A stretch of DNA of 64,000 nt from Lachnospiraceae bacterium (GTDB lineage: Bacteria > Bacillota > Clostridia > Lachnospirales > Lachnospiraceae): the NCBI GenBank assembly GCA_017478245.1, contig JAFVDW010000094.1, positions 33,983 through 97,982 of the forward strand. Direction: 5' to 3'. Positions 1 to 7,659 of the stretch are shown here, in pieces. Both the position numbers and the translations under genes were made by a program. Every line of letters starts with the position of its first letter. The first letter of the stretch is position 1. The notes under the pieces were generated by a model. It was not told the origin of the DNA. It was given only the letters and a program-made list of their open reading frames with translations, and made no database searches.

Positions 1-90
1 CCTTCTTAGCGGGCTCTGCTTTCTTAGTCTCTTTCTTAGCGGGCTCTGCCTTCTTAGTCTCTTTCTTAGCGGGCTCTGCCTTCTTAACTG
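1..90. repeat. Tandem 30-bp coding repeat
   Basis: Three back-to-back 30-bp units begin at 1, 31 and 61, with the last diverging in its final bases. They encode the KKAEPAKKET repeat on the minus strand and may continue beyond the window edge. The near identity at DNA level suggests recent slippage expansion. Confidence 0.85.
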
Positions 91-232
91 TCTTTGCTGC
101 CTTAGGTGCTTCTTCCTTAACTGCTTCCTTGACTGCTGCCTTTACAGCTTCCTCTGCTGCCTTGGGTGCCTCTACCTTTGCAGCCTCTACTTTCTTCTCA
201 GCTGCAGTAGTTGTTTTCTTAGTTGCTGCCAT
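1..232 (-). CDS. Lys/Ala/Pro-repeat protein, N-terminal part (C-terminus beyond window)
   Basis: Only the first 77 codons are inside the window; the gene runs off position 1. The visible part starts MAATKKTTTAAEKK, is made almost entirely of K, A, E, P, T and V, and ends in near-identical copies of the ten-residue unit KKAEPAKKET. This is the composition of a histone H1-like or intrinsically disordered cationic tail. In Lachnospiraceae such N-terminal tails often precede a small conserved domain (for example the DUF6465 type), but that part is not visible, so this is inference. The start is supported by a GGGAGAGG ribosome site about nine bases upstream, and a sigma-A-like promoter lies at 331-359. 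Function unknown; nucleic-acid binding is a guess from the charge. Confidence 0.75.
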   Translation of the reverse strand, partial: MAATKKTTTAAEKKVEAAKVEAPKAAEEAVKAAVKEAVKEEAPKAAKTVKKAEPAKKETKKAEPAKKETKKAEPAKK

Positions 233-330
233 AATGCTGACCTCTCCCTTCAGTATTGAAAAAATAATATACCCGTAGCTTATTGCTACATGTTATCGAC
301 TCCTCACAGGTTTTATACCTGACAGCCCAT

Positions 331-359
331 AGTTTAGCGCATTCTCACGCTCTTGTCAA
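331..359 (-). promoter_or_regulatory. Sigma-A-type promoter of the Lys/Ala/Pro-repeat gene
   Basis: Read on the minus strand: TTGACA (359-354), 17-bp spacer, TAAACT (336-331). The leader to the start at 232 is about 90 nt and contains a small hairpin, GTAGC-loop-GCTAC, at 275-289. Confidence 0.6.
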
Positions 360-461
360 CTTAAATATGCCAAAAAAATGGAATATTTATACATATTCTC
401 TCGTTTATTTTGCCAAAAACAGCTTGAAAATATACTTGTTGCATGCTATTACAGGAAATAC

Positions 462-1316
462 TTATTGCGCTATCAGCCCAAAATATAGGAGCACCACAAT
501 CCCCAACCCAATGCGATACCAGCCGAAAGCCTTGAAATCATGCTTTTTGATATAGGACATCAAAAACCGCAGGACGAACAAGGATACCAAAAACGCAACC
601 ACGGTTCCCACAAGCAAAACTGCCATTTCCAATCCAGTAAAATTGAAACCGAATTTCACAATTTTTAAAAGACTGGCTCCAAACATAACCGGGATTGCCA
701 AAAAGAAGGTATACTCCGCAGCCACCTTTCTTGACACACCGATCAGCAATGCCCCCACTATGGTCGCGCCTGAACGGGAAGTACCCGGAAAAATGGCTGC
801 GATTAACTGAAACAGACCGATGATAACGGCAGTCTGATAAGTAATTTCCGACAGCCTGCGTACCTTCGGCTTTCTGCCCTTATTCCAATTTTCCACGGCA
901 ATAAAAGCAATACCAAATATAATCAATGCCAGTGCAATACAAACGGGATTGTAAAACAATCTCTCAAAAACTTCATCAAAAAGCACACCTACAATCGCTG
1001 CCGGCACACAGGATACCAGGATTTTAAACCAGAGCGTCATGATATCCATCTTAATGAATGCCGCTGCACCGCTTTTGCCCTCTCGCTCTTTTTCGGTCAA
1101 TGCAAAGGGCCATATCTGATTCCAGAATAGCACAACCACCGCCAGGATGGCGCCCAACTGAATCACCACATCAAACATGTCAAAAAAGCCCTCACTGGTA
1201 CCGTTAAACGGAATCAGCTTTTCCACCAGAATCAAATGCCCTGTGCTGCTGATGGGAAGCCATTCTGTGATTCCTTCCACAATACCGTAAATAATCGCTT
1301 TGATAATTTCTAACAT
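462..1316 (-). CDS. uppP: Undecaprenyl-diphosphate phosphatase
   Basis: BacA/UppP family integral membrane enzyme that recycles undecaprenyl pyrophosphate to the monophosphate carrier used for peptidoglycan and other wall polymers. The 284-residue length is typical. The N-terminus carries the family motif GITEWLPISSTGH (about residues 15-27), with the catalytic Glu and Ser region, and a second signature PGTSRSG lies near residue 177; about eight hydrophobic segments are apparent. The start ATG has an AGGAG site seven bases upstream. It begins two bases after the patatin-like gene ends, so the two form a transcription unit. Extra UppP copies confer bacitracin tolerance in other bacteria. No clear terminator follows it. 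Confidence 0.96.
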   Translation of the reverse strand: MLEIIKAIIYGIVEGITEWLPISSTGHLILVEKLIPFNGTSEGFFDMFDVVIQLGAILAVVVLFWNQIWPFALTEKEREGKSGAAAFIKMDIMTLWFKILVSCVPAAIVGVLFDEVFERLFYNPVCIALALIIFGIAFIAVENWNKGRKPKVRRLSEITYQTAVIIGLFQLIAAIFPGTSRSGATIVGALLIGVSRKVAAEYTFFLAIPVMFGASLLKIVKFGFNFTGLEMAVLLVGTVVAFLVSLFVLRFLMSYIKKHDFKAFGWYRIGLGIVVLLYFGLIAQ

Positions 1317-1318
1317 TT

Positions 1319-2194
1319 TTATACTCCTGTCTCTCTTTTATCCGTTCCAAGGTATTGCAGCAGTTCTTCATAGCAATCTGCCGCATCCTGATAGCCTTCT
1401 TTATACAGAGCTGTCATCTTCTCCCTGTCCTTCTCAATACGCCCCACTTCACTGGGGTGCTTGGGACGGATGACAAATGCCTGACCGTTTTTCTGTTGTC
1501 TCTCGATGAACCGCAAGTCTTCATTGTAGCGGTCATGTCTGGTTGCCATGAGTTCGTATACTTTAGGATATTTTCGGTATCTGGCTTTTATGAGTGCTAA
1601 TTGTTGTGAAGACACCGGTTTTCTTTCGTAACCGATCTCCTTCGTCATGATGACAACATTTTTTGCATTGCCGTCCAAAATTGATTTTTTCAACGGAATT
1701 GCATCGCTGATTCCTCCATCCAGATAAAGCTTTCCACCAATCTTCACATTTCTGGATACCAACGGCAGGGAGGCAGACGCCCTGATCGCATCAATCTCTT
1801 TTTTCATATCCTGCACTCTTAAGTATTCAGGCTTTCCGGTTCGGATATTAGTCACCACCGCATAAGCCTTGCCCGGATATTGCTTGTAGGTCTCATAATC
1901 GTAAGGATAGAGGTAGTCCGGTATCAGATGGTAGCACATGTCCACATTGAACAGATCGCCTGTCGTCGCCAGACTTTTCAATCCGCAATAATATTGAGAA
2001 TCCAGATAATCCACCGCAATGTCATAAGCTCTCTCTTTTTGTTTGGACAGATAGCTGCACATATGGCATGCACCTGCGGACACTCCATATATATGAGAAA
2101 AAAATAAATCTTTTTCCAGAAAATACTCTAACACGCCTGCAGTGTAGATGCCTTTCATTCCGCCGCCTTCTAAGACTAATCCGGCATTTACCAT
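1319..2194 (-). CDS. Patatin-like phospholipase
   Basis: 291-residue cytosolic-type patatin/RssA-family lipid acyl hydrolase. Visible signatures are the oxyanion-hole motif GGGMKG near residue 10, the nucleophile elbow GVSAG near residue 37, and the Asp of the catalytic dyad in LDGGISDAIP near residue 160. An in-frame GTG at 2203 overlaps the ribosome site GAGGTGG, so the ATG at 2194 is the better start. It is followed two bases later by uppP. Substrate cannot be told; in Lachnospiraceae such proteins are annotated only as patatin family. The upstream flank is a palindromic element (2226-2451), so the promoter could not be identified. Confidence 0.9.
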   Translation of the reverse strand: MVNAGLVLEGGGMKGIYTAGVLEYFLEKDLFFSHIYGVSAGACHMCSYLSKQKERAYDIAVDYLDSQYYCGLKSLATTGDLFNVDMCYHLIPDYLYPYDYETYKQYPGKAYAVVTNIRTGKPEYLRVQDMKKEIDAIRASASLPLVSRNVKIGGKLYLDGGISDAIPLKKSILDGNAKNVVIMTKEIGYERKPVSSQQLALIKARYRKYPKVYELMATRHDRYNEDLRFIERQQKNGQAFVIRPKHPSEVGRIEKDREKMTALYKEGYQDAADCYEELLQYLGTDKRETGV

Positions 2195-2225
2195 AGTTAC
2201 CACCTCTTTCTAAAAATTTTATTTT

Positions 2226-2451
2226 AAGGGATTGCGAAACTCCCTTCAGATGTTGCGGCGATTGTGCAAGACGTACATTTCCATACGCAGACCCTAGCGA
2301 GCCGTCGGCACTTAGGTGGCGTACTACGGCACTGTAAGTGCCAGGCGCCTTATGTGCCGCTACGGAGAGGTCGGAGCGAAAGCGTGTCTGCTATGGAATT
2401 GTACGATTTGCACAATTTCGTGAACAATTATAGGAGTTTCGCAAATGCCTT
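2226..2451. mobile_element. MITE-like palindromic element, copy A (226 bp)
   Basis: The ends form imperfect inverted repeats (2226-2244 and 2433-2451) that share the core TTGCGAAACTCC. Nested inside is a second inverted repeat, with GTAC and GCAGAC blocks at about 2272-2291 mirrored at about 2383-2401. The flanks carry near-identical AT-rich direct repeats (2213-2225 and 2452-2462), compatible with a target-site duplication. The end sequences and the AATTGTACGATTTGCACAATT block are shared with a shorter copy at 18069-18157. It carries no protein gene. Confidence 0.7.
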
Positions 2452-2476
2452 AAAATTTATTTAGGTATTCTCTTCT

Positions 2477-2553
2477 CGCCAGTCTCGGAAATCACAGATT
2501 TCCTCGATGACCTTCTTCACGCCAGTCTCGGAAATCATAGATTTCCTCGATGA
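2477..2553. repeat. Two 34-bp direct repeats, each a small hairpin
   Basis: Near-identical units at 2477-2510 and 2520-2553 with a 43-bp period. Each contains a palindrome of the form GGAAATC-3 nt-GATTTCC. Not long or numerous enough for CRISPR. They stand next to further hairpins at 2550-2572 (TTTGGCTTCGCCAAA core) and 2574-2645. Confidence 0.8.
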
Positions 2554-2573
2554 TTTGGCTTCGCCAAATCATT

Positions 2574-2645
2574 ATTCTGAGAAGCCCGATTGACTGGAAA
2601 AGGCTCTCTGCGAGCGCTTTTTCCAGTCAATCAGCTTCTCAGAAT
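2574..2645. repeat. 72-nt near-perfect palindrome downstream of the aminotransferase
   Basis: The arms ATTCTGAGAAGC and GCTTCTCAGAAT enclose GATTGACTGGAAAA mirrored by TTTTTCCAGTCAATC. It lies just beyond the stop of the minus-strand aminotransferase (2657), so as RNA it would form a very stable stem that could act as a 3' boundary; there is no clean U-tract. Confidence 0.75.
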
Positions 2646-2656
2646 ACTGGCTTGGC

Positions 2657-3850
2657 TCAGTGTGTACCATATTCTTCATTCACGAATTTTCTAAGGGCTT
2701 CCAGAGAGCGTTGTACTTTCTCTGTATCAATGCAGTATGCCATACGGAAGTAGCCGGGGGCGCCAAAGGTATCTCCGGGTACAAGGATAAGGTCATATTT
2801 CAGTGCCTTCTGGCTGAATATCTTCGCATCGTCCTCCAAGGCTTTGGGGAAGATGTAGAAGGTTCCGCCCGGTTTGACACAGGTGAATCCGAGGGAAGTC
2901 AATTCGTTGTATAATAAGTTCATATTGGTTTCATAAACACTTAAATCTGCTGTCTTATCAAGCACCTGTGAGACGGCAAGCTGAATAATGGAAGGGGGAC
3001 AGTTATGTCCTATACCACGGGAAATCTGACCGCACATATACACCATATCCTCCGCATCAGGACATGCCGGATTGATTGCCACATATCCGATGCGCTCTCC
3101 CGGCAGGGAAAGAGACTTTGAGAAGGAATAGCACATAATGGTATTGTCATAGAAGGCAGATACACAAGGTGCATCCACTCCCTCAAACACAATCTCACGA
3201 TAGGGTTCATCCGAGATCAGATAAATTGCATGTCCATACTCCTCCTGTTTGCGGCGTAGCGTGTCTGCCAGCCTCTGCACGGTCTCTGTGGAATATACAA
3301 TACCACTGGGATTGTTGGGTGTATTGATAAGCACTGCCATCACCTTGGGATTCAGCATCTCTTCAAATGCGTCGAAATTAATCTGGAAATTCTCCAGATT
3401 GGGGGGCACTACCTTCAGCACCGCACCAGTGAGATCCACATAGGGATGATACTCCGGAAAAAACGGCGCAAAGGTCAGTATCTCATCTCCAGGCTCCGTC
3501 ACCAGACGAAACGCATGAGCAAGCGCACCCGCAGCACCGGATGCCATAAAAATATGCTCCTTGCGATAAGGAATTCCAAAACGGCTCTCCAGAGAGGCCG
3601 CAATCGCCTCTCTCACGGAAGTGATGCCCAGACTGGGGCTGTATCCGTGGAGCTCCAAGGGCTCCCTGGTTGCCAGCATATGAATCATCCGATCTGTAAA
3701 TTCCTGAGGCACCGGCACGGAGGGGTTGCCCAGACTATAATCAAATACATTCTCATAGCCGATCTCCTGTCCTCTGGCAGTGGCAAATTCTGAAAGCTGA
3801 CGAATCACCGATTTTCCCGACAGCATATCCTTATATTTCTGTACTAACAT
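2657..3850 (-). CDS. Pyridoxal-phosphate aminotransferase, class I/II (aspartate aminotransferase-like)
   Basis: Fold-type I PLP enzyme of 397 residues, the usual size for AAT-superfamily aminotransferases. Visible motifs: NTPNNPSG near residue 175 (substrate and PLP contact), SDEPYREI near 214 (the Asp that pairs with the pyridine nitrogen), and SFSKSLSLPGERIG near 245 with the Schiff-base Lys. The arginine that binds the alpha-carboxylate is likely in FRMAYC near the C-terminus. The in-frame ATG at 3862 lacks a ribosome site; the ATG at 3850 has GAGG eight bases upstream and is chosen. Monocistronic by context. Amino-acid specificity cannot be decided from sequence alone. Confidence 0.9.
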   Translation of the reverse strand: MLVQKYKDMLSGKSVIRQLSEFATARGQEIGYENVFDYSLGNPSVPVPQEFTDRMIHMLATREPLELHGYSPSLGITSVREAIAASLESRFGIPYRKEHIFMASGAAGALAHAFRLVTEPGDEILTFAPFFPEYHPYVDLTGAVLKVVPPNLENFQINFDAFEEMLNPKVMAVLINTPNNPSGIVYSTETVQRLADTLRRKQEEYGHAIYLISDEPYREIVFEGVDAPCVSAFYDNTIMCYSFSKSLSLPGERIGYVAINPACPDAEDMVYMCGQISRGIGHNCPPSIIQLAVSQVLDKTADLSVYETNMNLLYNELTSLGFTCVKPGGTFYIFPKALEDDAKIFSQKALKYDLILVPGDTFGAPGYFRMAYCIDTEKVQRSLEALRKFVNEEYGTH

Positions 3851-3979
3851 CTTTTTCCTCATTTCTGCGCTGTTTTAATAGGTAAAGTCAACCTGTCTCA
3901 ACCGATCAGATCCGGGTTACAGCACGTTTATTTTCTTACCCTCATTTTACAAATGTGTTTCTGCTATACAAAACCGAAT

Positions 3980-4519
3980 TTATTGTTTTGTTACTTCAGC
4001 TATAAGCTCTTTTGCCTGTTTCAATATTGGCAGTTCTCTATTTGCAATAAGTCTTCCTAATTTTGTGTTTGAGCATCTGTTGTACTCCTTTACAGCCGCA
4101 TCATAATTCATTTTCAATGTGGATAAATGGAAACATTCCACCTCATCCTTAGTCAAATGCTTATTACCGAAAGAACTGATTTTACATAGATAATAATTAT
4201 TGATGTTATGCCTATGTATCAGATTGTAATAATCACTTACAACTCCAATTCTGCAAATGATATCTACTTCTACGCCAAGTTCTTCTTTCAGTTCTCTTTT
4301 AATTGCTTTGATTAAATCTTCGCCGTTTTCAACTCCGCCCCCGGAGGTCTCAATAATTTCTGCCTTTCCGAAATCATCATCACGCATAGCTCTGACAAAA
4401 TAGTAATATCCATCTTCATCAAAAACGATTGCTCTGACAATTTGTCTGTCATGGTCAGTATAAGTAAAAGGCCATTCGGAGTCTTGTAATTCTATGCTTA
4501 TTTCTGAATCCGTTTCCAT
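3980..4519 (-). CDS. Nudix hydrolase
   Basis: 179-residue protein with a perfect Nudix box GX5EX7REUXEEXGU (from GGVENGED through RELKEELGV), the Mg2+-binding hydrolase motif of enzymes that cleave nucleoside diphosphates linked to another group. The open frame extends to an ATG at 4606, but the ATG at 4519 has an AGGAGG site seven bases upstream and the promoter -10 box sits at 4597-4602, so the longer start would lie outside the transcript. The ~60 residues after the Nudix domain are lysine- and leucine-rich and may be a small helical extension. Substrate unknown. Stands alone between the aminotransferase and glpK. Confidence 0.88.
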   Translation of the reverse strand: METDSEISIELQDSEWPFTYTDHDRQIVRAIVFDEDGYYYFVRAMRDDDFGKAEIIETSGGGVENGEDLIKAIKRELKEELGVEVDIICRIGVVSDYYNLIHRHNINNYYLCKISSFGNKHLTKDEVECFHLSTLKMNYDAAVKEYNRCSNTKLGRLIANRELPILKQAKELIAEVTKQ

Positions 4520-4596
4520 AGTCAAACCTCCTACACATATAAATCCTGATTTGTCATACTGGCAACACAAATGTAAAAAGGGATTTTTCTTATAGT

Positions 4597-4624
4597 ATTC
4601 TAACATATTCGTATAACTTTACAA
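4597..4624 (-). promoter_or_regulatory. Promoter of the Nudix hydrolase gene
   Basis: Minus strand: TTGTAA (4624-4619), 16-bp spacer, TAGAAT (4602-4597). Its position decides the downstream start at 4519. Confidence 0.5.
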
Positions 4625-4678
4625 GAAAAATTTATCTTTCAAACCTCTTAAGCAGCATCCTTTGGTACTATAGAGAAT

Positions 4679-6190
4679 CTATTCACACTGGTCTGCCCAG
4701 AGCAGTGCACATTTGACCGCCCTGCGCCAACCTTTCAGCAATAACTCCCTCTTAGACTGCTCCATTGTAGGCTGAAACTGTGCCTGCATCTGCCAGTTTT
4801 CCCGAATCTGCTCCCTACTCTCCCAATAACCGGTGGCAAGTCCGGCAAGGTAGGCAGCTCCCAACGCAGTGGTTTCAATGCACCGGGGACGCTGTACCGC
4901 ACAGTCCAGGATATCTGACTGAAATTGCACCAGAAAATCATTGGCACTGGCACCGCCGTCCACCTTGATACTTTTTAAAGTCAAGCCACTGTCCTGCTCC
5001 ATGGCTCTGAGTACATCCAACGTCTGATAAGCAATGGACTCCAAGGTTGCCCGGATAAAATGCTCCTTGGTGCAGCCTCTGGTGATGCCCACCACCGTTC
5101 CTCTGGCATATTGATCCCAGTAGGGTGCACCCATCCCTGCAAAGGCGGGCACAATATAGACGCCTGCTGTATCTTCCACTGCCGTAGCATACTCCTGGGA
5201 CTGACCGGCAGATTTCAACATGCGCATGCCATCCCGCAGCCATTGGATTGCTGCTCCTGCCACGAATACGCTGCCCTCCAGAGCATACTCCACTCTTTCC
5301 GCAGTACTTGCTGCAATGGTAGTCAGCAGTCCTGACTGGGAGGCAATGGCTTTCTCTCCTGTATTCATCAACAGAAAACAACCGGTTCCATATGTATTTT
5401 TTACATCCCCCTCTGTGAAGCAGCACTGTCCGAAGAGCGCCGCCTGTTGGTCTCCTGCCACACCCGCAATGGGAATCACACCTCCAAGCACCGCATGATC
5501 AGTGTGTCCGAATACACAACTGGACGGCTGCACCGCAGGCAACATGGAAGCCGGAATTTTAAAGCGTTCCAGAATCTCCTCGTCCCAGCACAATCTGTGA
5601 ATATCAAACAACATAGTACGGGAGGCATTGGTATAATCCGTCACATGCACTGCACCTTTTGTCAGATTCCAGATCAGCCAGCTATCTACAGTACCAAACA
5701 GCAACTCCCCTCTGTCGGCGCGCTCTCTTGCACCGGGTACATTTTGCAAAATCCAAGCAATCTTGGATGCACTAAAATAGGCGTCCGGAATCAGTCCTGT
5801 CTTGCGACGAATAATCTCATCAAAGCCATCCTCTGTAAGCGCATCAATCATATCTGCAGTACGACGACACTGCCAGACAATGGCATTGTACACCGGCTCC
5901 CCTGTGGTTTTATCCCAGACAATGGTGGTCTCACGCTGATTGGTGATACCGATACCGTCTATCTGTTCTGCCTCCACGCCCAGTATAGCCATACATTCCG
6001 TGGCTACAGCCAACTGTGAGGACCAAATCTCCATAGGGTTGTGCTCCACCCAACCGGGCTTGGGATAAATCTGTGTAAATTCCTTCTGCGCCATGGAGCA
6101 TATATTGCCCGCATGATCAAAAAGGATACAACGAGAACTGGTGGTTCCCTGATCTAATGCCATGATATATTTTTCCATAAGACCATTCAT
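4679..6190 (-). CDS. glpK: Glycerol kinase
   Basis: FGGY-family kinase converting glycerol and ATP to glycerol-3-phosphate. 503 residues, standard length. The N-terminal phosphate-binding stretch [11 protein letters not shown] (about residue 11), the WQCRRT substrate segment, and [20 protein letters not shown] followed by [12 protein letters not shown] are all intact, as is [11 protein letters not shown] for ATP binding. The HPr-phosphorylatable His seen in Bacillota GlpK may be replaced, but I could not place it with confidence. It is the last gene of a four-gene minus-strand operon with the G3P dehydrogenase components. Ribosome site AAAGGA precedes the ATG. Confidence 0.97.
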   Translation of the reverse strand: MNGLMEKYIMALDQGTTSSRCILFDHAGNICSMAQKEFTQIYPKPGWVEHNPMEIWSSQLAVATECMAILGVEAEQIDGIGITNQRETTIVWDKTTGEPVYNAIVWQCRRTADMIDALTEDGFDEIIRRKTGLIPDAYFSASKIAWILQNVPGARERADRGELLFGTVDSWLIWNLTKGAVHVTDYTNASRTMLFDIHRLCWDEEILERFKIPASMLPAVQPSSCVFGHTDHAVLGGVIPIAGVAGDQQAALFGQCCFTEGDVKNTYGTGCFLLMNTGEKAIASQSGLLTTIAASTAERVEYALEGSVFVAGAAIQWLRDGMRMLKSAGQSQEYATAVEDTAGVYIVPAFAGMGAPYWDQYARGTVVGITRGCTKEHFIRATLESIAYQTLDVLRAMEQDSGLTLKSIKVDGGASANDFLVQFQSDILDCAVQRPRCIETTALGAAYLAGLATGYWESREQIRENWQMQAQFQPTMEQSKRELLLKGWRRAVKCALLWADQCE

Positions 6191-6244
6191 TCCTTTCTAC
6201 TTACATGTATTTTAGGCGTTAGCACAAATCTGCGCGGCTTCTTA

Positions 6245-6607
6245 TCACCTTAACGAGCGTGTAGCTACAATGTCCACACCTGTGTCAGCTATGTTCTCCA
6301 CAATGATATCACCAATGTGAACAGGAAGCTGTACCTCTACCTGCTCCAGAGCCCGCATGCAATCTGTAATTTTTCCCTTGGGAATATCCGTGGCAGTCTT
6401 GACGCTGACGACCTGATCTGTTCCGCCTGCCACCCTCACGGTGCTGGTGACGACACGAGTAGGGTTGGTCACTTCTTTTGTACCATAGACTGCACCTCTG
6501 GGGCATTTATTGCCGGTAACCGTCGTCTCACCGGCATCGTCCAACCGCACCGTGAGAGCACAGCCTACCGGGCAGGTGATACAGGTTAATTTTACTTCTG
6601 TGCTCAT
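6245..6607 (-). CDS. DUF1667 protein, small subunit of anaerobic glycerol-3-phosphate dehydrogenase
   Basis: 120-residue protein with the four-cysteine N-terminal pattern CITCPVGC...C of DUF1667, which suggests an iron-sulfur cluster. In many Clostridia and Thermotogae this protein is encoded with the two flavoproteins seen upstream and glpK. The ATG at 6607 overlaps the TGA of the preceding gene in ATGA, with GGAGGG correctly spaced; the in-frame ATG at 6613 touches the ribosome site. By analogy with the E. coli GlpABC system it may carry electrons from the flavoproteins onward, but the acceptor is not known. Confidence 0.85.
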   Translation of the reverse strand: MSTEVKLTCITCPVGCALTVRLDDAGETTVTGNKCPRGAVYGTKEVTNPTRVVTSTVRVAGGTDQVVSVKTATDIPKGKITDCMRALEQVEVQLPVHIGDIIVENIADTGVDIVATRSLR

Positions 6608-7659
6608 TCCCATCCCTCCTCTCGTCTCTCTGACGCATCTGCAACCTCCGACTTACATGTCTTGCTTTCCGATGCCAATACATATTCCGATGCAAAGCGA
6701 CCTGCTTTCTCTGCCTCCGCGGAAACATGATCCACCAACTCATGTACATGGAGCACATTTCCGCAGGCAAATACGCCGGGTACACTACATTCCAAATGTT
6801 CCGACACCACCGGACCACCCGTCTTGGCATCCATCTGCGCCCCCAGTCCTATGGTCAGCTCATTTTCCGGAATCAGTCCACAGGATAACAGCAGTGTATC
6901 ACAGGGCACCCTCCACTCCGATCCGGAAATAGGCACACCATGCTCGTCTACCCTCGTCAGGGTCACCGCCTCCACGCGCTCCTTGCCATGAATCTCGGAC
7001 ACGGTGGTACTTAAATACAATGGGATATCAAAATCCTCCAGACATTGCACAATGTTTCGCTTCAGTCCTCCACTGTAGGGTCTCAGCTCCGCCACACAAT
7101 GCACCTTTGCCCCCTCCAGCACCATTCGCCTTGCCATAATCAGTCCGATATCTCCGGAGCCCAGAATCACCACCTCTTTGCCGGGCATACGCCCTTCCAT
7201 GTTCACATAATACTGTGCCGTTCCTGCACTGTAGATTCCTGCCGGACGAGTGCCCGGAATATTCAAAGCACCTCTGGGACGCTCTCTGCAACCCATCGCC
7301 AATATCACAGCTTTTGCAGTGATTTCCACCAGTCTATCCTCTTTATTCATGGCTGTGACACATTTGTCATTATTCTCCAATACTTCAATTCCCGTCACCA
7401 TAGCATTTGTCATATAAGGTATCTGTTGCTCAAGCACCATCTGAATATACTTTTCGGCATATTCGGGACCGGTAAGTTCCTCCTTGAAAGTATGCAGACC
7501 AAAACCATTGTGAATACACTGATTCAAAATACCTCCAAGCTCCTTGTCCCGCTCCAGAATCAGCACCTTCCTGATACCCGCTTCTCTTGCCGCCAATGCC
7601 GCTGCCAAGCCTGCCGGTCCCCCACCGATAATTACAATATCTTCTCTCCGTCTACTCAT
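6604..7659 (-). CDS. FAD-dependent NAD(P)-disulfide-type oxidoreductase, second subunit of G3P dehydrogenase system
   Basis: 351-residue two-dinucleotide-binding-domain flavoprotein. The N-terminal FAD site is IIGGGPAGLAAALAA, and a second Rossmann motif, VILGSGDIGLIMARR, lies near residue 155; a CGNVLHVHE motif close to the C-terminus resembles the FAD-contacting GD box. A CIHNGFG motif near residue 50 is characteristic of this operon-associated family. The frame is open to 7779, but AAGGAGG stands just before the ATG at 7659, and that start overlaps the end of the upstream flavoprotein by eight bases, as expected for translational coupling. Probably passes electrons between the G3P-oxidizing subunit and NAD(P) or a membrane acceptor. 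Confidence 0.9.
   Translation of the reverse strand: MSRRREDIVIIGGGPAGLAAALAAREAGIRKVLILERDKELGGILNQCIHNGFGLHTFKEELTGPEYAEKYIQMVLEQQIPYMTNAMVTGIEVLENNDKCVTAMNKEDRLVEITAKAVILAMGCRERPRGALNIPGTRPAGIYSAGTAQYYVNMEGRMPGKEVVILGSGDIGLIMARRMVLEGAKVHCVAELRPYSGGLKRNIVQCLEDFDIPLYLSTTVSEIHGKERVEAVTLTRVDEHGVPISGSEWRVPCDTLLLSCGLIPENELTIGLGAQMDAKTGGPVVSEHLECSVPGVFACGNVLHVHELVDHVSAEAEKAGRFASEYVLASESKTCKSEVADASERREEGWE

Noticed and set aside
2477-2553. Possible CRISPR repeats
   Set aside because: Only two units with a 9-bp gap; no spacer-sized unique sequence and no cas genes.
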